Shown here: positions 37,624 through 47,127 of the stretch, in pieces
Layout: the number at the start of each line of letters is the position of its first letter
Numbering within the stretch: position 1 is the first letter of the stretch
Source: an uncultured Clostridia bacterium
GTDB lineage: Bacteria; Bacillota; Clostridia; TANB77; CAG-508
Assembly: GCA_947627935.1 (NCBI GenBank)
Contig: CANQXY010000006.1
Location: 1-58,807, forward strand
Direction of reading: 5' to 3'
DNA length: 58,807 nucleotides
Notes under the pieces: generated by a model
The model's input: only the letters and a program-made list of their open reading frames with translations
Database searches by the model: none
What the model was told of the DNA's origin: nothing
Position numbers and translations under genes: made by a program

Positions 37624-40290
37624 TTATTTTATTACTTTACACTCTCGTAAGTAATCTATTAATCTTTTACAATTATTTTGATCTGTATATTTAAATGTTT
37701 TGTTCACTCTCTCTATATATTTGTCTTCCATTTTAAATCCATTACTAAAATAATATTTTATTTTCTGTATAATTTCTTTATCATCATATATAACACTACC
37801 TAATCCATCTTTTTCATAATCAAAATATCCTGGTTTGTAATGTTTTGTAAAGAAATCTTCTTTATCAAATTGATAATATATTATTGGTTTTTTTAAATAT
37901 GCAAAATCAAAAAATACACTTGAATAATCTGTAATTAATAATTTTGATTCTTCAAATACTTTTTGATAATTTATATTTTCTGGTTTTATTATTTTTATTC
38001 TATCATTTGAATATTTTTCAAAATATTTTGCATATCCAATCATACCCGGATGTAATAAAAACTCTAATTTATAATTATTTTCTTTTAATAATTTATTAAT
38101 CTCTAAATCTTGTAATATATTGATATATCTTATATAATATTCACTTTTTTCAAAATTCTCGATAGTATCATGATAGCCAGTATCTAAAATACTTCCTGTT
38201 AAATAAGTTCTCCATGTAGGTGCTATTGTTATTATGTTTTTGGCATTATTCTTTAAATAATCATATCTTGGTAACCCATTTAAAATTAAGTCTTTTTCGT
38301 CATAAATCATATATTTTGATTTAGCAATTTCTTCTCTTTCTTTATCAGTTGAAACAACCATATAATCAAATCCAGAATTATACTGATTGACAGCTTTACT
38401 AACATCGTTCATAATAATACCATGTTGTAAAAATACAAATTTATAATTAAACATATCTTTATAATATTTTAATTCGTCTTCCTTAAATGCATTAAAGAAT
38501 AATGGATGTAGATGAGACGAAAGTATAAGTTTTGAGTTTAAAAATAATAATTTATGTTTTATGCTATTTAACTTAACAACTTTACCATATTTTTTTAATC
38601 TTTTATAATCATTACATTTATTTGAAATTACAAAATATGTATTTTTAGCTAACTTTTTTTCATTTTTATTTATATATTTAAATATTGCTTCTCCATTATC
38701 TCCTGCTTTTTGTGGTCTATCATTAACTAATATATATTTCTTTTTCCTTCTATTTAATAATCTAAATATTGCTCTATAATGATATTTGTTCTTTATATGT
38801 GTATAAGTGTGTTTATTATATTCCCAACTAGGATACTTATAATTTTTAATTATTATTTCATCTTTTTTAAACCTTACATTAAATTCTTTATGAAATAGTC
38901 TTATTTCTTTATCTTTCAATATAAATTTTGAGTTTTTCATTAGTTGAATATTATTTATTTTATATTCTTTTCCATTTTCTTTATTTAAAAAATAAAATGA
39001 TATCTTATTTTTTTTATATGGAATTTCTAAAACCTTTCTTATTGTTGGACATATTTCAAATTTACCATATTTTATATCATATGGACTATTTATTATTTCT
39101 GTTGTTTTAAATTCATATATCTTTCCTTTATGATTTTTAGCTATAATATCTATATTTTCCGTATTATAATCTGAAAATAATAATTCCATTACAATCTTTT
39201 TCTTTTTAAATTTAAACTTTGCTAATCTAAATGGATAATTAGTAACAGGAAATAAATTATATCCATTATTTTGTATAAATCCATTATCTCCTAGTTTAAA
39301 AACATTATTGTTTTTTAAAATATTAGATAAAAAGATATATTTTTGAGGTTCATTTAGTATCATTTTTGAAACTGTTGCAATATGCTCTGTTCCAACTTTT
39401 TCTATCAGTTCTCTATACTTTTCTAATATTTCTAAATATTCATCTTTATCTTCGAAAATTTTAGGTGTTATATCTCTTATTCTACTTCTTAATTCGTATA
39501 AAATTATTTCTTTAATAAATACTGGAATATCTTTTTTATTTCCTATAATTTCATTTAAAAATTTAATATCCACCCAAAATGCTTTAGGATTAATATTATT
39601 AACATCTAGTAAAGAACTTTTTGTAAATCTTTTTCTATAATTATATTTAACTTCTCTTTCACATACATATCCAAAAGCATGATTTTTTTCTAATATTAAT
39701 GTATTAAAGTAAGCATCTTCAGCAATTGGAAAACTTTCATCAAATTTAATTTCATCAAATAATTCTGTTTTATAAAATGTAGATGCTGAAGATAGAACAA
39801 AGTTATGAGGTTCTATATCTAAATTTATTATTTTATTTTTTTTGCCTAATGTTGTATATTTAGAATGTAAGCCTTCTTTTGCTTCAAAAAAATATATTGG
39901 AATAGCAACAAATGGTATTATTTCATAATTTTTTTCAAAAAATCTATAAACCTCCCTTAATGTGTTTTTTGTAAGAATATCATCTGGATCAAAAAAGTTA
40001 ATATATTTTCCTTCTCTATATTTTAATCCAAAGTTTTTTGCAGAAGCTAGTCCTCCATTTTCTTTTTTAGCATAAACAACATTTTCAGGATATTTTTCCT
40101 TATATTCTAGACATATTTTTTCACTATTATCTAAGCTTCCATCATTTACTAATATTAATTGTACATGTTCTTCAAATCCTATATCCTGATTTATTATACT
40201 ATCAACTGCTTCTTTTAAATATTTCTCTACATTATAAATAGACATTATAATGCTAAATTTATATTTATATTTATTATTATTAATTGCCAT
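37624..40290 (-). CDS. Fused GT2 - CDP-glycerol glycerophosphotransferase
   Basis: The 888-residue two-domain protein has an N-terminal GT-A domain (~10-330, YKFSIIMSIYNVEKYLKEAV, LVNDGSLDNSE and NFFDPDDIL), a beta-rich linker (~340-490) and a C-terminal Glyphos_transf domain (~510-885, FVFLQHGIIMND, GLPRYDYL, LLITDYSSVFFDFAYLKKP). Such a protein could add a sugar and a glycerol (or other polyol) phosphate in alternation, giving a glycosylated teichoic-acid repeat (inference from the fusion). It acts on the cytoplasmic face before export. Confidence 0.9.
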   Translation of the reverse strand: MAINNNKYKYKFSIIMSIYNVEKYLKEAVDSIINQDIGFEEHVQLILVNDGSLDNSEKICLEYKEKYPENVVYAKKENGGLASAKNFGLKYREGKYINFFDPDDILTKNTLREVYRFFEKNYEIIPFVAIPIYFFEAKEGLHSKYTTLGKKNKIINLDIEPHNFVLSSASTFYKTELFDEIKFDESFPIAEDAYFNTLILEKNHAFGYVCEREVKYNYRKRFTKSSLLDVNNINPKAFWVDIKFLNEIIGNKKDIPVFIKEIILYELRSRIRDITPKIFEDKDEYLEILEKYRELIEKVGTEHIATVSKMILNEPQKYIFLSNILKNNNVFKLGDNGFIQNNGYNLFPVTNYPFRLAKFKFKKKKIVMELLFSDYNTENIDIIAKNHKGKIYEFKTTEIINSPYDIKYGKFEICPTIRKVLEIPYKKNKISFYFLNKENGKEYKINNIQLMKNSKFILKDKEIRLFHKEFNVRFKKDEIIIKNYKYPSWEYNKHTYTHIKNKYHYRAIFRLLNRRKKKYILVNDRPQKAGDNGEAIFKYINKNEKKLAKNTYFVISNKCNDYKRLKKYGKVVKLNSIKHKLLFLNSKLILSSHLHPLFFNAFKEDELKYYKDMFNYKFVFLQHGIIMNDVSKAVNQYNSGFDYMVVSTDKEREEIAKSKYMIYDEKDLILNGLPRYDYLKNNAKNIITIAPTWRTYLTGSILDTGYHDTIENFEKSEYYIRYINILQDLEINKLLKENNYKLEFLLHPGMIGYAKYFEKYSNDRIKIIKPENINYQKVFEESKLLITDYSSVFFDFAYLKKPIIYYQFDKEDFFTKHYKPGYFDYEKDGLGSVIYDDKEIIQKIKYYFSNGFKMEDKYIERVNKTFKYTDQNNCKRLIDYLRECKVIK

Positions 40291-40310
40291 TTAATTTTTT
40301 CCCCCTAAAA

Positions 40311-41522
40311 TTATTCATATATGTATTTGTCTATTTTTTTATTTACAAAACATTGTAAACTATTTATCCATTTATCATATCTAATTAATTTCTTAAATAA
40401 ATCTACTGCAATTGATAAAGCTAATGAGCATAATAACAAAATAGCTGCTATTTTTATAAAGTTTCCTTGTGAATATATAAAGTCTCTACAATAATAAGCT
40501 CGTATAAAACTATGTATTAAAAATATATTCATAGAATGTTTTCCAAGGTATTGTAAAATATGTTTTAATACTGGTATATCTATATAAAATTCATATAAAT
40601 AACACATTAAGCATACTGGTATTATTCCATATCTTATTTCCCAGAATAAATTTTCTTGTAAATTATTATATATAATGTATAAAACAACTATTAGAATAGT
40701 GTCAATAATTAGTTTAAATACTTTATTAACTATATTGTTTTTATTTATTTTTATATTTGCAATTTTCACCATTAAGTTATGCTCAGCAAAAATCATTCCT
40801 AATAATACTGGAAATATAAAAGCTATATAACTGCTATTAGAATATTTCCATCCTAAAATTCTAGGTAAAGCTACTACTGATGCTAGCACTAATAAATAAC
40901 CATGTTTTTTAAACAATTTAGCAAATATTGGTATTGATATAATAAACAATAAAGCTATACTCATATACCACCATGTAGAGCAGAAACTTGTCACTCCAAA
41001 TAAATCTGTTAATCCAAAAAAGTTTACGATTGTAAGTATTATTCCATTTATTATACCTTTATTAAATAATACTGTCTGTGTTCTTCCATCAATTATTTGA
41101 CAAATTATCATTGACAAAACTACAATTACCCAATAACCTGATAATGTTTTTATTATTCTTCCAATTGTCCATTTACATATTTGTTTGTTAGTAAAATCAT
41201 ATTTTTCATTTAATTTTTTTAATGATAACATTAAACCATAGCCAGTTAAAAAAGCAAATATACTTACACATATTTTTCCAAATGCTGATAATTCAACACC
41301 TAATGCTTGTCCAAATGGGAAAAATGATACTGTATAATTTTTAAAAGCGTTATTATCTTTGAACAAATGTCTAAACATTAGCATTATTATTGCTATTCCT
41401 TTTAATGCTAATGTATTATTTTTACTAAATTCTGTTTTCAATTTCATTGTATTTTTTTGTTTAGAAACATTTTGTTGTACCTGCTGAACTTCATTGCTTT
41501 CTTTGGTTTTTACTGCTTCCAT
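40311..41522 (-). CDS. Acyltransferase family 3 membrane protein
   Basis: The 403-residue protein has a hydrophilic ~35-residue N-terminus followed by about ten helices with NTLALKGIAIIMLMFRHLF (the family R-H pair), FAFLTGYGLML, STWWYMSIALLF and MNIFLIHSFIRAYY. It probably acetylates or otherwise acylates a teichoic-acid sugar. It sits inside the tagD operon between two CDP-glycerol transferase genes and differs in sequence from the other acyltransferase at 34522-35580. Confidence 0.9.
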   Translation of the reverse strand: MEAVKTKESNEVQQVQQNVSKQKNTMKLKTEFSKNNTLALKGIAIIMLMFRHLFKDNNAFKNYTVSFFPFGQALGVELSAFGKICVSIFAFLTGYGLMLSLKKLNEKYDFTNKQICKWTIGRIIKTLSGYWVIVVLSMIICQIIDGRTQTVLFNKGIINGIILTIVNFFGLTDLFGVTSFCSTWWYMSIALLFIISIPIFAKLFKKHGYLLVLASVVALPRILGWKYSNSSYIAFIFPVLLGMIFAEHNLMVKIANIKINKNNIVNKVFKLIIDTILIVVLYIIYNNLQENLFWEIRYGIIPVCLMCYLYEFYIDIPVLKHILQYLGKHSMNIFLIHSFIRAYYCRDFIYSQGNFIKIAAILLLCSLALSIAVDLFKKLIRYDKWINSLQCFVNKKIDKYIYE

Positions 41523-41558
41523 TTTTCTTTTTTCTCCTTTAAAATTGTAATATTACTT

Positions 41559-42821
41559 TTATATTTTTATAACTTCTTCAACTACTCTTTTACTTGCTTG
41601 TCCATCATCTAGGTAATTATATTTTTCATTAAATGCTTTGTATTTTTCATTATACTTAAATGATGTAGTTATTTCTTTTATTTCTTCTAATAATTCATCG
41701 TCTGTTCTTGTTATTTTTCCTGGTAATTCTTTTTCAACATCTAAGTAAAATCCATTTGATTCATCTCTGTAATGTTCTAAATCATACATATGAAAAATAA
41801 TAGGTCTTTTTAAATTAGCATAATCAAAAAATACACTTGAATAATCTGTTATTAATATATCTGAAATTATATATAATTTATTTATATCATCTACATCTGC
41901 TACATTATATACAAATCCTTTATATTTTTCAAAATCAAATGAATTTGCTACAAAATAATGTGGTCTAAATAAAATTATATAATCATCTTGTAACTCTTTT
42001 TGAAATCTCTCAAAATCTACTTCTTCTTTATATGTATATCCTACTCCGTCTTCATGTTGATTACTCCTATATGTTGGTGCATAAAGAATAATCTTTTTAT
42101 CCATATTTTCTATTCCTAATTCTTTTTTTATTTTTATTACATCTTCATCTGTATAATTAAATAAAAAATCATTTCTTGGATATCCTTTTTCAAGCATTAT
42201 ATTTTCTTTACCTATTTCTTTTAAATTCCATGCAGATGAAAATTTTTCAGTAGCAAACTTAGATGGTGAAATAAAATATGAAAATTTTTTAGCTTCTATT
42301 TTATATCTTTTTTTCATACCTTCCATAGTATTTAATACATTATCAAAATGTATTAAATCACATCCCAATCTTTTAAGTGGCGTTCCATGCCAACATTGTA
42401 AAAATACTTGATCTTTTTTGGGATATATATGTTCTGGAATTTTATAATTAAATATCCAATATTTAGCTTTTGCTAAATATTTTAAGTATTCTACACTTCC
42501 TTGTTTTACTACTTTAGTATTTTTATTTTTTTCTAAAAATTCATGATCTTCTGGATTTTTAAATGACCATATAAATGTATAATCATTATACTTATCATCA
42601 CTAAGCATATATTCATATATTGCTTTAGGACTACATGTATATGATTTTCCACCAAAACAAGCAAAAATGATTGTTTTATTATCTGTTTTTATTCCAAATG
42701 TTTTAACTTTAAATACTATATATCTGTAGATATATAGTATCTTTCTAAATAAATTTCTAAACATTAAGTTCTTCTTGGCTAGATTTGATAACTTCTGTTT
42801 CAATTTCTTCTTTATATTCAT
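41559..42821 (-). CDS. CDP-glycerol glycerophosphotransferase (TagB/TagF-like)
   Basis: The 420-residue protein has QCWHGTPLKRLG, KGYPRNDFL, APTYRSNQHEDG, FRPHYF and the acidic ILITDYSSVFFDYANLKRP, all conserved in the Glyphos_transf family that adds glycerol phosphate to lipid-linked wall polymer. The annotated ATG at 42821 lies 65 bp inside the preceding gene. An internal ATG at 42764 (residue 20, MFRNLFRK) would cut the overlap to 8 bp; GGAG stands 10 bases before the first, so I kept the longer form. It belongs to the tagD operon. Confidence 0.9.
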   Translation of the reverse strand: MNIKKKLKQKLSNLAKKNLMFRNLFRKILYIYRYIVFKVKTFGIKTDNKTIIFACFGGKSYTCSPKAIYEYMLSDDKYNDYTFIWSFKNPEDHEFLEKNKNTKVVKQGSVEYLKYLAKAKYWIFNYKIPEHIYPKKDQVFLQCWHGTPLKRLGCDLIHFDNVLNTMEGMKKRYKIEAKKFSYFISPSKFATEKFSSAWNLKEIGKENIMLEKGYPRNDFLFNYTDEDVIKIKKELGIENMDKKIILYAPTYRSNQHEDGVGYTYKEEVDFERFQKELQDDYIILFRPHYFVANSFDFEKYKGFVYNVADVDDINKLYIISDILITDYSSVFFDYANLKRPIIFHMYDLEHYRDESNGFYLDVEKELPGKITRTDDELLEEIKEITTSFKYNEKYKAFNEKYNYLDDGQASKRVVEEVIKI

Positions 42822-43938
42822 TATTCATTAACTCCATTATAAATTTTGTAATTTTACTTGTACAATTATTGTAATTAATATTAATATATCTATTTTTAAA
42901 TATTTCTAAAATATTATAATCATATTCCCTATCTATCATTTTTAATAATTTCTTAGCACTATTTGTTGCATATTTGCCTATTTCTTCTTTTTTAAAATTG
43001 AAATTAAGTCCAGGATCTTCATTATAAATCTTTACATCATATATATAAAAATATAATGGTTTTTCTAACAAACTTGCTTCCATAGCTAATGATGAATAAT
43101 CTGTTATAACTTTGTCACACATTTTTAGCCAATCATATGATTTAAAATTATCATCATAAATAACTCCATCTTTTTGTAGATATGTATAATTCTTTTTATC
43201 TAAAGGATGTAATTTTACTATTAAATTGTATTTTTTTGTATCTATTCTTTGGATTACATCATTTATTTTTACTTTCTTAAATTTTCTAAATGTTGGCACA
43301 TATAATATATTTATTTTATTTTTTAATTCTGGATATGTATTATATATTTCCTCTATTTTTTCTACATCTTTTTGTAATATGTAATCTATTCTTGGAAGTC
43401 CCAAATATTTTATATTTTCTTCTTTTACATTAAAAGCTTCTATAAAATAATTTTTTGTAACCTTACTAGAACATAATATATAATTATAATTTTTATGCAT
43501 ACACATTGTATCTGCAATTATTTTATCTGCTCCTGTTGTTTTCCCTATTGTTTGATATCCAAATTTTTTAATTGCTGATACCGCATGCCATATTTGAATT
43601 ATTTTTGTTTCTTTTTTATGTTTTAATACACTAACGACAATACAATAACTATCAACTATTACAATTTTTGATGTTGATATATGATACATTTGTACAATCA
43701 TATGAAAGAAATATAATACTTTATTTAATATTCCTTTTTCCATTCTTTTTGCTAAAACAACATTTTTAACATTAGGATATTTTTCTTCCATATCTTTTAC
43801 AATTAAGTCAAAATCTAGTGTTCCCTTATTGAATTGTCTACTAATATAAACAACTTTCCTTTGTATTTTTAAAAATTTAATTGGAAAATATATTATTTTT
43901 AGTATAAGTATAAAACACTTTATACATAATTTTTTCAC
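42757..43938 (-). CDS. CDP-glycerol glycerophosphotransferase family protein (TagB-like)
   Basis: The 393-residue protein has one amphipathic N-terminal segment (~5-25) for membrane contact, then IWHAVSAIKKFGYQ, LGLPRIDYILQ, YVPTFRKFK, VKLHPLDKK and VITDYSSLAMEASLLEKP. It is shorter and more divergent than its neighbours and could be the primase that adds the first glycerol phosphate (inference from size and position right after tagD). Its last ~20 codons overlap the start of the next gene. Confidence 0.88.
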   Translation of the reverse strand: MKKLCIKCFILILKIIYFPIKFLKIQRKVVYISRQFNKGTLDFDLIVKDMEEKYPNVKNVVLAKRMEKGILNKVLYFFHMIVQMYHISTSKIVIVDSYCIVVSVLKHKKETKIIQIWHAVSAIKKFGYQTIGKTTGADKIIADTMCMHKNYNYILCSSKVTKNYFIEAFNVKEENIKYLGLPRIDYILQKDVEKIEEIYNTYPELKNKINILYVPTFRKFKKVKINDVIQRIDTKKYNLIVKLHPLDKKNYTYLQKDGVIYDDNFKSYDWLKMCDKVITDYSSLAMEASLLEKPLYFYIYDVKIYNEDPGLNFNFKKEEIGKYATNSAKKLLKMIDREYDYNILEIFKNRYININYNNCTSKITKFIMELMNNEYKEEIETEVIKSSQEELNV

Positions 43939-43949
43939 AAAATCACCCT

Positions 43950-44390
43950 TTATTTATGTTTTGGTATAGGTATCTGGTCTACACTATTAACTGCTCTCTG
44001 AAGTCCTAATTCTCTTTTTATTTTAGTAGTAGATACTCCTTCTGTTCTTTCTAAATATACTACATCACAATATTTTCTTAATGCTTCAAATCTTTCATCA
44101 TTTTCCCAGTCACTTCCCATAACAACAGTATCAACATAGTATTTTTTTACATCACTTACTTTTTGTTCCCAGTTATCTTCTGGTATAACTAAATCAACAT
44201 ATCTTATTGCTTCTAACATTTTTTTTCTAGTTTCGTAATTGTGATATGCTTTTTTATGCTTTATTTCATTAAATTCATCTGTAGATAATGCAACTATTAG
44301 ATAATCACCTAATTCTTTTGCTCTTTTTAATAATCTTATATGTCCATAATGTAATAAATCAAATGTGCCATATGTAAGTACTCTTTTCAT
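43950..44390 (-). CDS. tagD: Glycerol-3-phosphate cytidylyltransferase
   Basis: The 146-residue enzyme makes CDP-glycerol from CTP and glycerol 3-phosphate, the donor for the transferases encoded downstream. It shows YGTFDLLHYGHIRLL with the HxGH nucleotide site, RTEGVSTTKIKREL with the second signature (EGxSTT), and VVMGSDW. Length and motifs fit TagD/TarD closely. It is the first gene of its operon behind a perfect-consensus promoter, so donor supply and polymerisation are co-expressed. A distinct polyol could be used, but the sequence is a good match to the glycerol enzyme. Confidence 0.95.
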   Translation of the reverse strand: MKRVLTYGTFDLLHYGHIRLLKRAKELGDYLIVALSTDEFNEIKHKKAYHNYETRKKMLEAIRYVDLVIPEDNWEQKVSDVKKYYVDTVVMGSDWENDERFEALRKYCDVVYLERTEGVSTTKIKRELGLQRAVNSVDQIPIPKHK

Positions 44391-44444
44391 TTATTTTACC
44401 TCTTATTTTTACATAATAATTTATTATTTTACATTTTCTCTCTT

Positions 44445-44473
44445 ATTATATTTTCTTTTGCCTAATATGTCAA
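44445..44473 (-). promoter_or_regulatory. Perfect sigma-A promoter of the tagD operon
   Basis: TTGACA (44468-44473), 17 bp, TATAAT (44445-44450) on the minus strand: a full consensus match, 55 bp before the tagD start codon. The strength suggests high constitutive expression. Confidence 0.9.
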
Positions 44474-44542
44474 TGAATTTTAGCAATTTTTTTATTCCAT
44501 TTTATGCCATTATAGCAATATATTTAAAGCTATAAAAATCAT

Positions 44543-44571
44543 AAAAAAAGTTAGAGAAAAAACTCTAACTT
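44543..44571 (-). terminator. Terminator overlapping the stop codon of the small gene at 44570
   Basis: Arms 44548-44556 and 44563-44571 are perfect 9-bp complements, followed on the minus strand by seven T. The last bases of the stop codon form part of the stem. Confidence 0.85.
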
Positions 44572-44881
44572 ACATATCCTTATTTTGATATTTTTCTGGT
44601 AATATCTCTATTTTTGTTATCATATCTCCATTAATTAGCTGGATATTATTTTTATATTTAACTTTTATCCAATTATCCTCTACTTCTAATATTTTACCAG
44701 TTATTCCAAATGAATCATTATATAATGCTATTGAGCAAACCTTTCCTACAAATTCCTTAATTAATTCTTGTGGCATTTTACTTCCCTTCTTTCTTTTTTT
44801 ATTTTGAATAAATTTAAAATTTTTTCTCTGACTTAATATGAGAACCCAAAATATTAAAAATAAAAATATAGTTCCATTCAT
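44570..44881 (-). CDS. Small membrane-anchored hypothetical with an LSm-like C-terminal domain
   Basis: The 103-residue protein has one N-terminal hydrophobic helix (~3-18), a basic linker, then ~62 residues (MPQELIKEFVGKVCSIALYN and on) with a beta-barrel-like pattern (GKILEVEDNWIKVKYKNN) resembling small LSm-like DUF proteins of Firmicutes. Translation could also start at the internal ATG (MPQEL), giving a soluble form. It stands alone between terminators; function unknown. Confidence 0.6.
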   Translation of the reverse strand: MNGTIFLFLIFWVLILSQRKNFKFIQNKKRKKGSKMPQELIKEFVGKVCSIALYNDSFGITGKILEVEDNWIKVKYKNNIQLINGDMITKIEILPEKYQNKDM

Positions 44882-44945
44882 ATAAATATTTTCTCCCTTG
44901 ATAATAATTACATAAAGTATAATTATTATATCTTATAAATAACTA

Positions 44946-44981
44946 AAAAGCAACAAATTAAAACGTAAATTTGTTGCTTTT
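44946..44981 (-). terminator. Terminator after the gene at 44980
   Basis: Perfect 14-bp arms (44946-44959 and 44968-44981) with a GCAAC core overlap the stop codon. The minus-strand transcript runs into a short T-rich tract. Confidence 0.85.
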
Positions 44982-45540
44982 ATTTTAATAATATTTTTTT
45001 AAAATTAATTTTAATATATTTTATAAATTTCTTTATAACTCCTGCACATAAAGTCATTAAGAAGATTCCTAAACAAGTACTACCCATTCCAATAAGTATA
45101 CAAGCTACTGCACCAATTTTTGTTATAATATTTGTTATATTAAATATTGTTCCTATTATACCTAATAAAAATATTGCTACACCTACTAAACTAAGTATAA
45201 AAAACAAAATAAATAGAACAATAAGTACTGAATATATTAAAGTTATAAGAAATGAACTTAATAATAATTTCATTATTATTTTTAAAATTCTTTTTGGACT
45301 TTTTAAAATTTTACTTATATTACTTTTTTTCTTTTTATTTTTTTGTTTTTGATTTACAACAATTAAATCTAATTTTTCTTTTTCTTCTATTTCTTCTTTT
45401 TTTTGTTCATTAGAATTTATATTTTCTATATCCTTTTTTATTATTTCTAAATTATTATCTATCTTTTTTGCTTGAATATTTTTCAATTTGTTCTGCTTAT
45501 TTAAATTTTTATTTTTTCTCTTCTTTTTCTTTTTACTCAT
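44980..45540 (-). CDS. Small membrane protein with lysine-rich cytoplasmic tail
   Basis: The 186-residue protein has a first ~85 residues that are strongly charged (KKKKRKNKN, repeated K and E), followed by two or three long hydrophobic segments (~92-120, ~122-140 and ~148-170) rich in I, L and F. I do not recognise the family. The C-terminus is again basic. It is monocistronic, between two hairpins, next to tRNA-Leu. A nucleic-acid or membrane-surface tether is possible but not shown. Confidence 0.6.
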   Translation of the reverse strand: MSKKKKKRKNKNLNKQNKLKNIQAKKIDNNLEIIKKDIENINSNEQKKEEIEEKEKLDLIVVNQKQKNKKKKSNISKILKSPKRILKIIMKLLLSSFLITLIYSVLIVLFILFFILSLVGVAIFLLGIIGTIFNITNIITKIGAVACILIGMGSTCLGIFLMTLCAGVIKKFIKYIKINFKKILLK

Positions 45541-45610
45541 ACAGATCTTCCCCTTTTAAATCTATATTAATATTTTATTCAATAAAAATTTTTTTATTTA
45601 TTTGTTTTAT

Positions 45611-45639
45611 ATTTTAACATAATTAACATAATATCGCAA
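45611..45639 (-). promoter_or_regulatory. Promoter of the small membrane protein gene
   Basis: TTGCGA (45634-45639), 17 bp, TAAAAT (45611-45616) on the minus strand. A second possible promoter (TTATCA, 17 bp, TATAAT at 45706-45711) lies further upstream and its -35 sits beside an 11-bp inverted repeat at 45721-45731/45752-45762. Confidence 0.45.
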
Positions 45640-45846
45640 TCTATAATGTAAATAAAATTAATAAATATGAGAAAATGGTAAAACTTAAGCGAACACTCCA
45701 AATATATTATACTATCTGACATAAGAAATGATAATAAGCAAATGTGGTTTGTCATTTCTTATTTTCATTATACATAGTATTTAATTTTGTCAAATACTAA
45801 TTTTTTCAATAAATCTAAATAAACTATAACATTATAAAAAAATGTC

Positions 45847-45872
45847 TTTATAGAATTATAAAATTCTATAAA
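45847..45872 (-). terminator. Terminator of tRNA-Leu
   Basis: Perfect 11-bp arms (45847-45857 and 45862-45872) with a 4-nt loop, 12 bp after the tRNA 3' end, followed on the minus strand by GACA and seven T. Confidence 0.65.
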
Positions 45873-45883
45873 AACACCCATAC

Positions 45884-45966
45884 TGGTACCGATGGTGGGA
45901 CTCGAACCCACATGGTTTCCCGCACGATTTTGAGTCGTGTGCGTCTACCAATTCCGCCACATCGGC
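45884..45966 (-). tRNA. tRNA-Leu(CAA)
   Basis: The 83-nt class II tRNA has acceptor GCCGATG pairing with CATCGGT (one G-U), a D-loop with AATTGGTAGACGC, an anticodon stem CACGA/TCGTG around loop CTCAAAA (anticodon CAA), a short variable arm, T-loop GGTTCGAGTCC and an encoded CCA end. It reads UUG codons. Confidence 0.95.
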
Positions 45967-46016
45967 ATAACAATTTTATATTAACATATTTTTTTTTTAT
46001 TGTCTATAAAAATTTA

Positions 46017-46047
46017 AAATAACTTGCTATTTTCTAGCAAGTTATTT
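46017..46047. terminator. Terminator after the GH25-LysM gene
   Basis: Perfect 13-bp arms (46017-46029 and 46035-46047) with a 5-nt loop, 3 bp past the stop codon at 46051. Confidence 0.85.
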
Positions 46048-46050
46048 CAC

Positions 46051-47127
46051 TTATATTCTTAATCTTTCACCAGCATAAATTAAGTTTGGATTTTTAATAT
46101 TATTTAGTCTGACTATATTTTCTACTGTAGTATTATATTTTCTAGCTATTTGTGATAGTGTATTACCACGTCTTATAGTATACAATGTATGATTTGTATC
46201 ATTTTTCTCTTCATAGTTTGTATTTGTAATTATTACTAATCTTTCACCAACATAAATTAAATTTGGATTTTGTATATTATTTAATTTTACTATTTCATTT
46301 ACAGAAGTTTTATATCTTCTTGCAATCTCTGATAGAGTATTTCCTCTTCTTACAATATATAATATTTTTCTTGTGTCATTTTTATTCTTTTTAGGATTTT
46401 CTATACTTGGTAATGGAGATTTATCATCTAAAAATATTTCTTTAGTATAATTATCTCTATCCACAAATCCGCTTATTCCACTTATTCTACCTTGATCTGT
46501 ATATTGAACCCCTATCCAATTATCCCAGCTTGTATTTACATTTCTTAATTGTTCATAATCTCCATAAAATGCAAGCCATAAAGGATATCTATCTGCTAGA
46601 TTTCTATCAAAAGTATTTTGTGCATTAGATAAATCACTATAAATAACCATATCTTTACCTGTAAGTTCTTCTACTTTTTCTAAAAATGCTCTTGATACTC
46701 TATTTATTTCTTGTCGTGAAATACCATTAAATACCTCAAAATCCATTGCTAATTTGCAATCAACTTCTTTACCAGCTATAATAGATGAAAAAAATCTTGC
46801 TTCTTCTCGTGCATCTGAAGTATTTGTTGCTGTTAAAAAATGATAAAAGCCAATTTTTAAGCCATTTCTTTTTGCATTCTCATAATTTGTTTCAAAATAT
46901 GGATCTTTAAAATCTATACCTTGACTAGATTTTATATATACTACCTCTATTCCCGCTTCTCTTACTTTCTCATAATCTATGTATCCTTGCCACTGACTTA
47001 CATCTATTCCTCTATATCTTGTCTCAGATTTTTCTGTTATAGCTAATACCTTAGTATTAAAAATTACAGACAATGCAAGCAAAATACTTCCAAAAAGTAT
47101 AATAGTACTATAAATTTTTTTATTCAT
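46051..47127 (-). CDS. Secreted GH25 lysozyme with two LysM domains
   Basis: The 358-residue protein has a signal peptide (~1-29, ending LAITE), a GH25 muramidase domain (~40-225, YRGIDVSQWQGYIDYE and the catalytic AMDFEVF) and two C-terminal LysM peptidoglycan-binding domains (~255-300 and ~314-358, each beginning with YIVRRGNTLSEIARRY or YTIRRGNTLSQIARKY). The two LysM repeats are nearly identical. Its AGGAGG ribosome site (47133-47138) lies in the right arm of the preceding terminator hairpin, so read-through RNA would hide it. CGA is used twice as arginine here (ISRQE and DAREE). Confidence 0.93.
   Translation of the reverse strand: MNKKIYSTIILFGSILLALSVIFNTKVLAITEKSETRYRGIDVSQWQGYIDYEKVREAGIEVVYIKSSQGIDFKDPYFETNYENAKRNGLKIGFYHFLTATNTSDAREEARFFSSIIAGKEVDCKLAMDFEVFNGISRQEINRVSRAFLEKVEELTGKDMVIYSDLSNAQNTFDRNLADRYPLWLAFYGDYEQLRNVNTSWDNWIGVQYTDQGRISGISGFVDRDNYTKEIFLDDKSPLPSIENPKKNKNDTRKILYIVRRGNTLSEIARRYKTSVNEIVKLNNIQNPNLIYVGERLVIITNTNYEEKNDTNHTLYTIRRGNTLSQIARKYNTTVENIVRLNNIKNPNLIYAGERLRI

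Larger units (their letters stand above)
45541..45883. other. Gene-free stretch with promoters and two hairpins
   Basis: I see no coding sequence here. It holds the leader of the gene at 44980, two candidate minus-strand promoters, an inverted repeat (45721-45762) of unknown role and the tRNA-Leu terminator. Confidence 0.5.
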
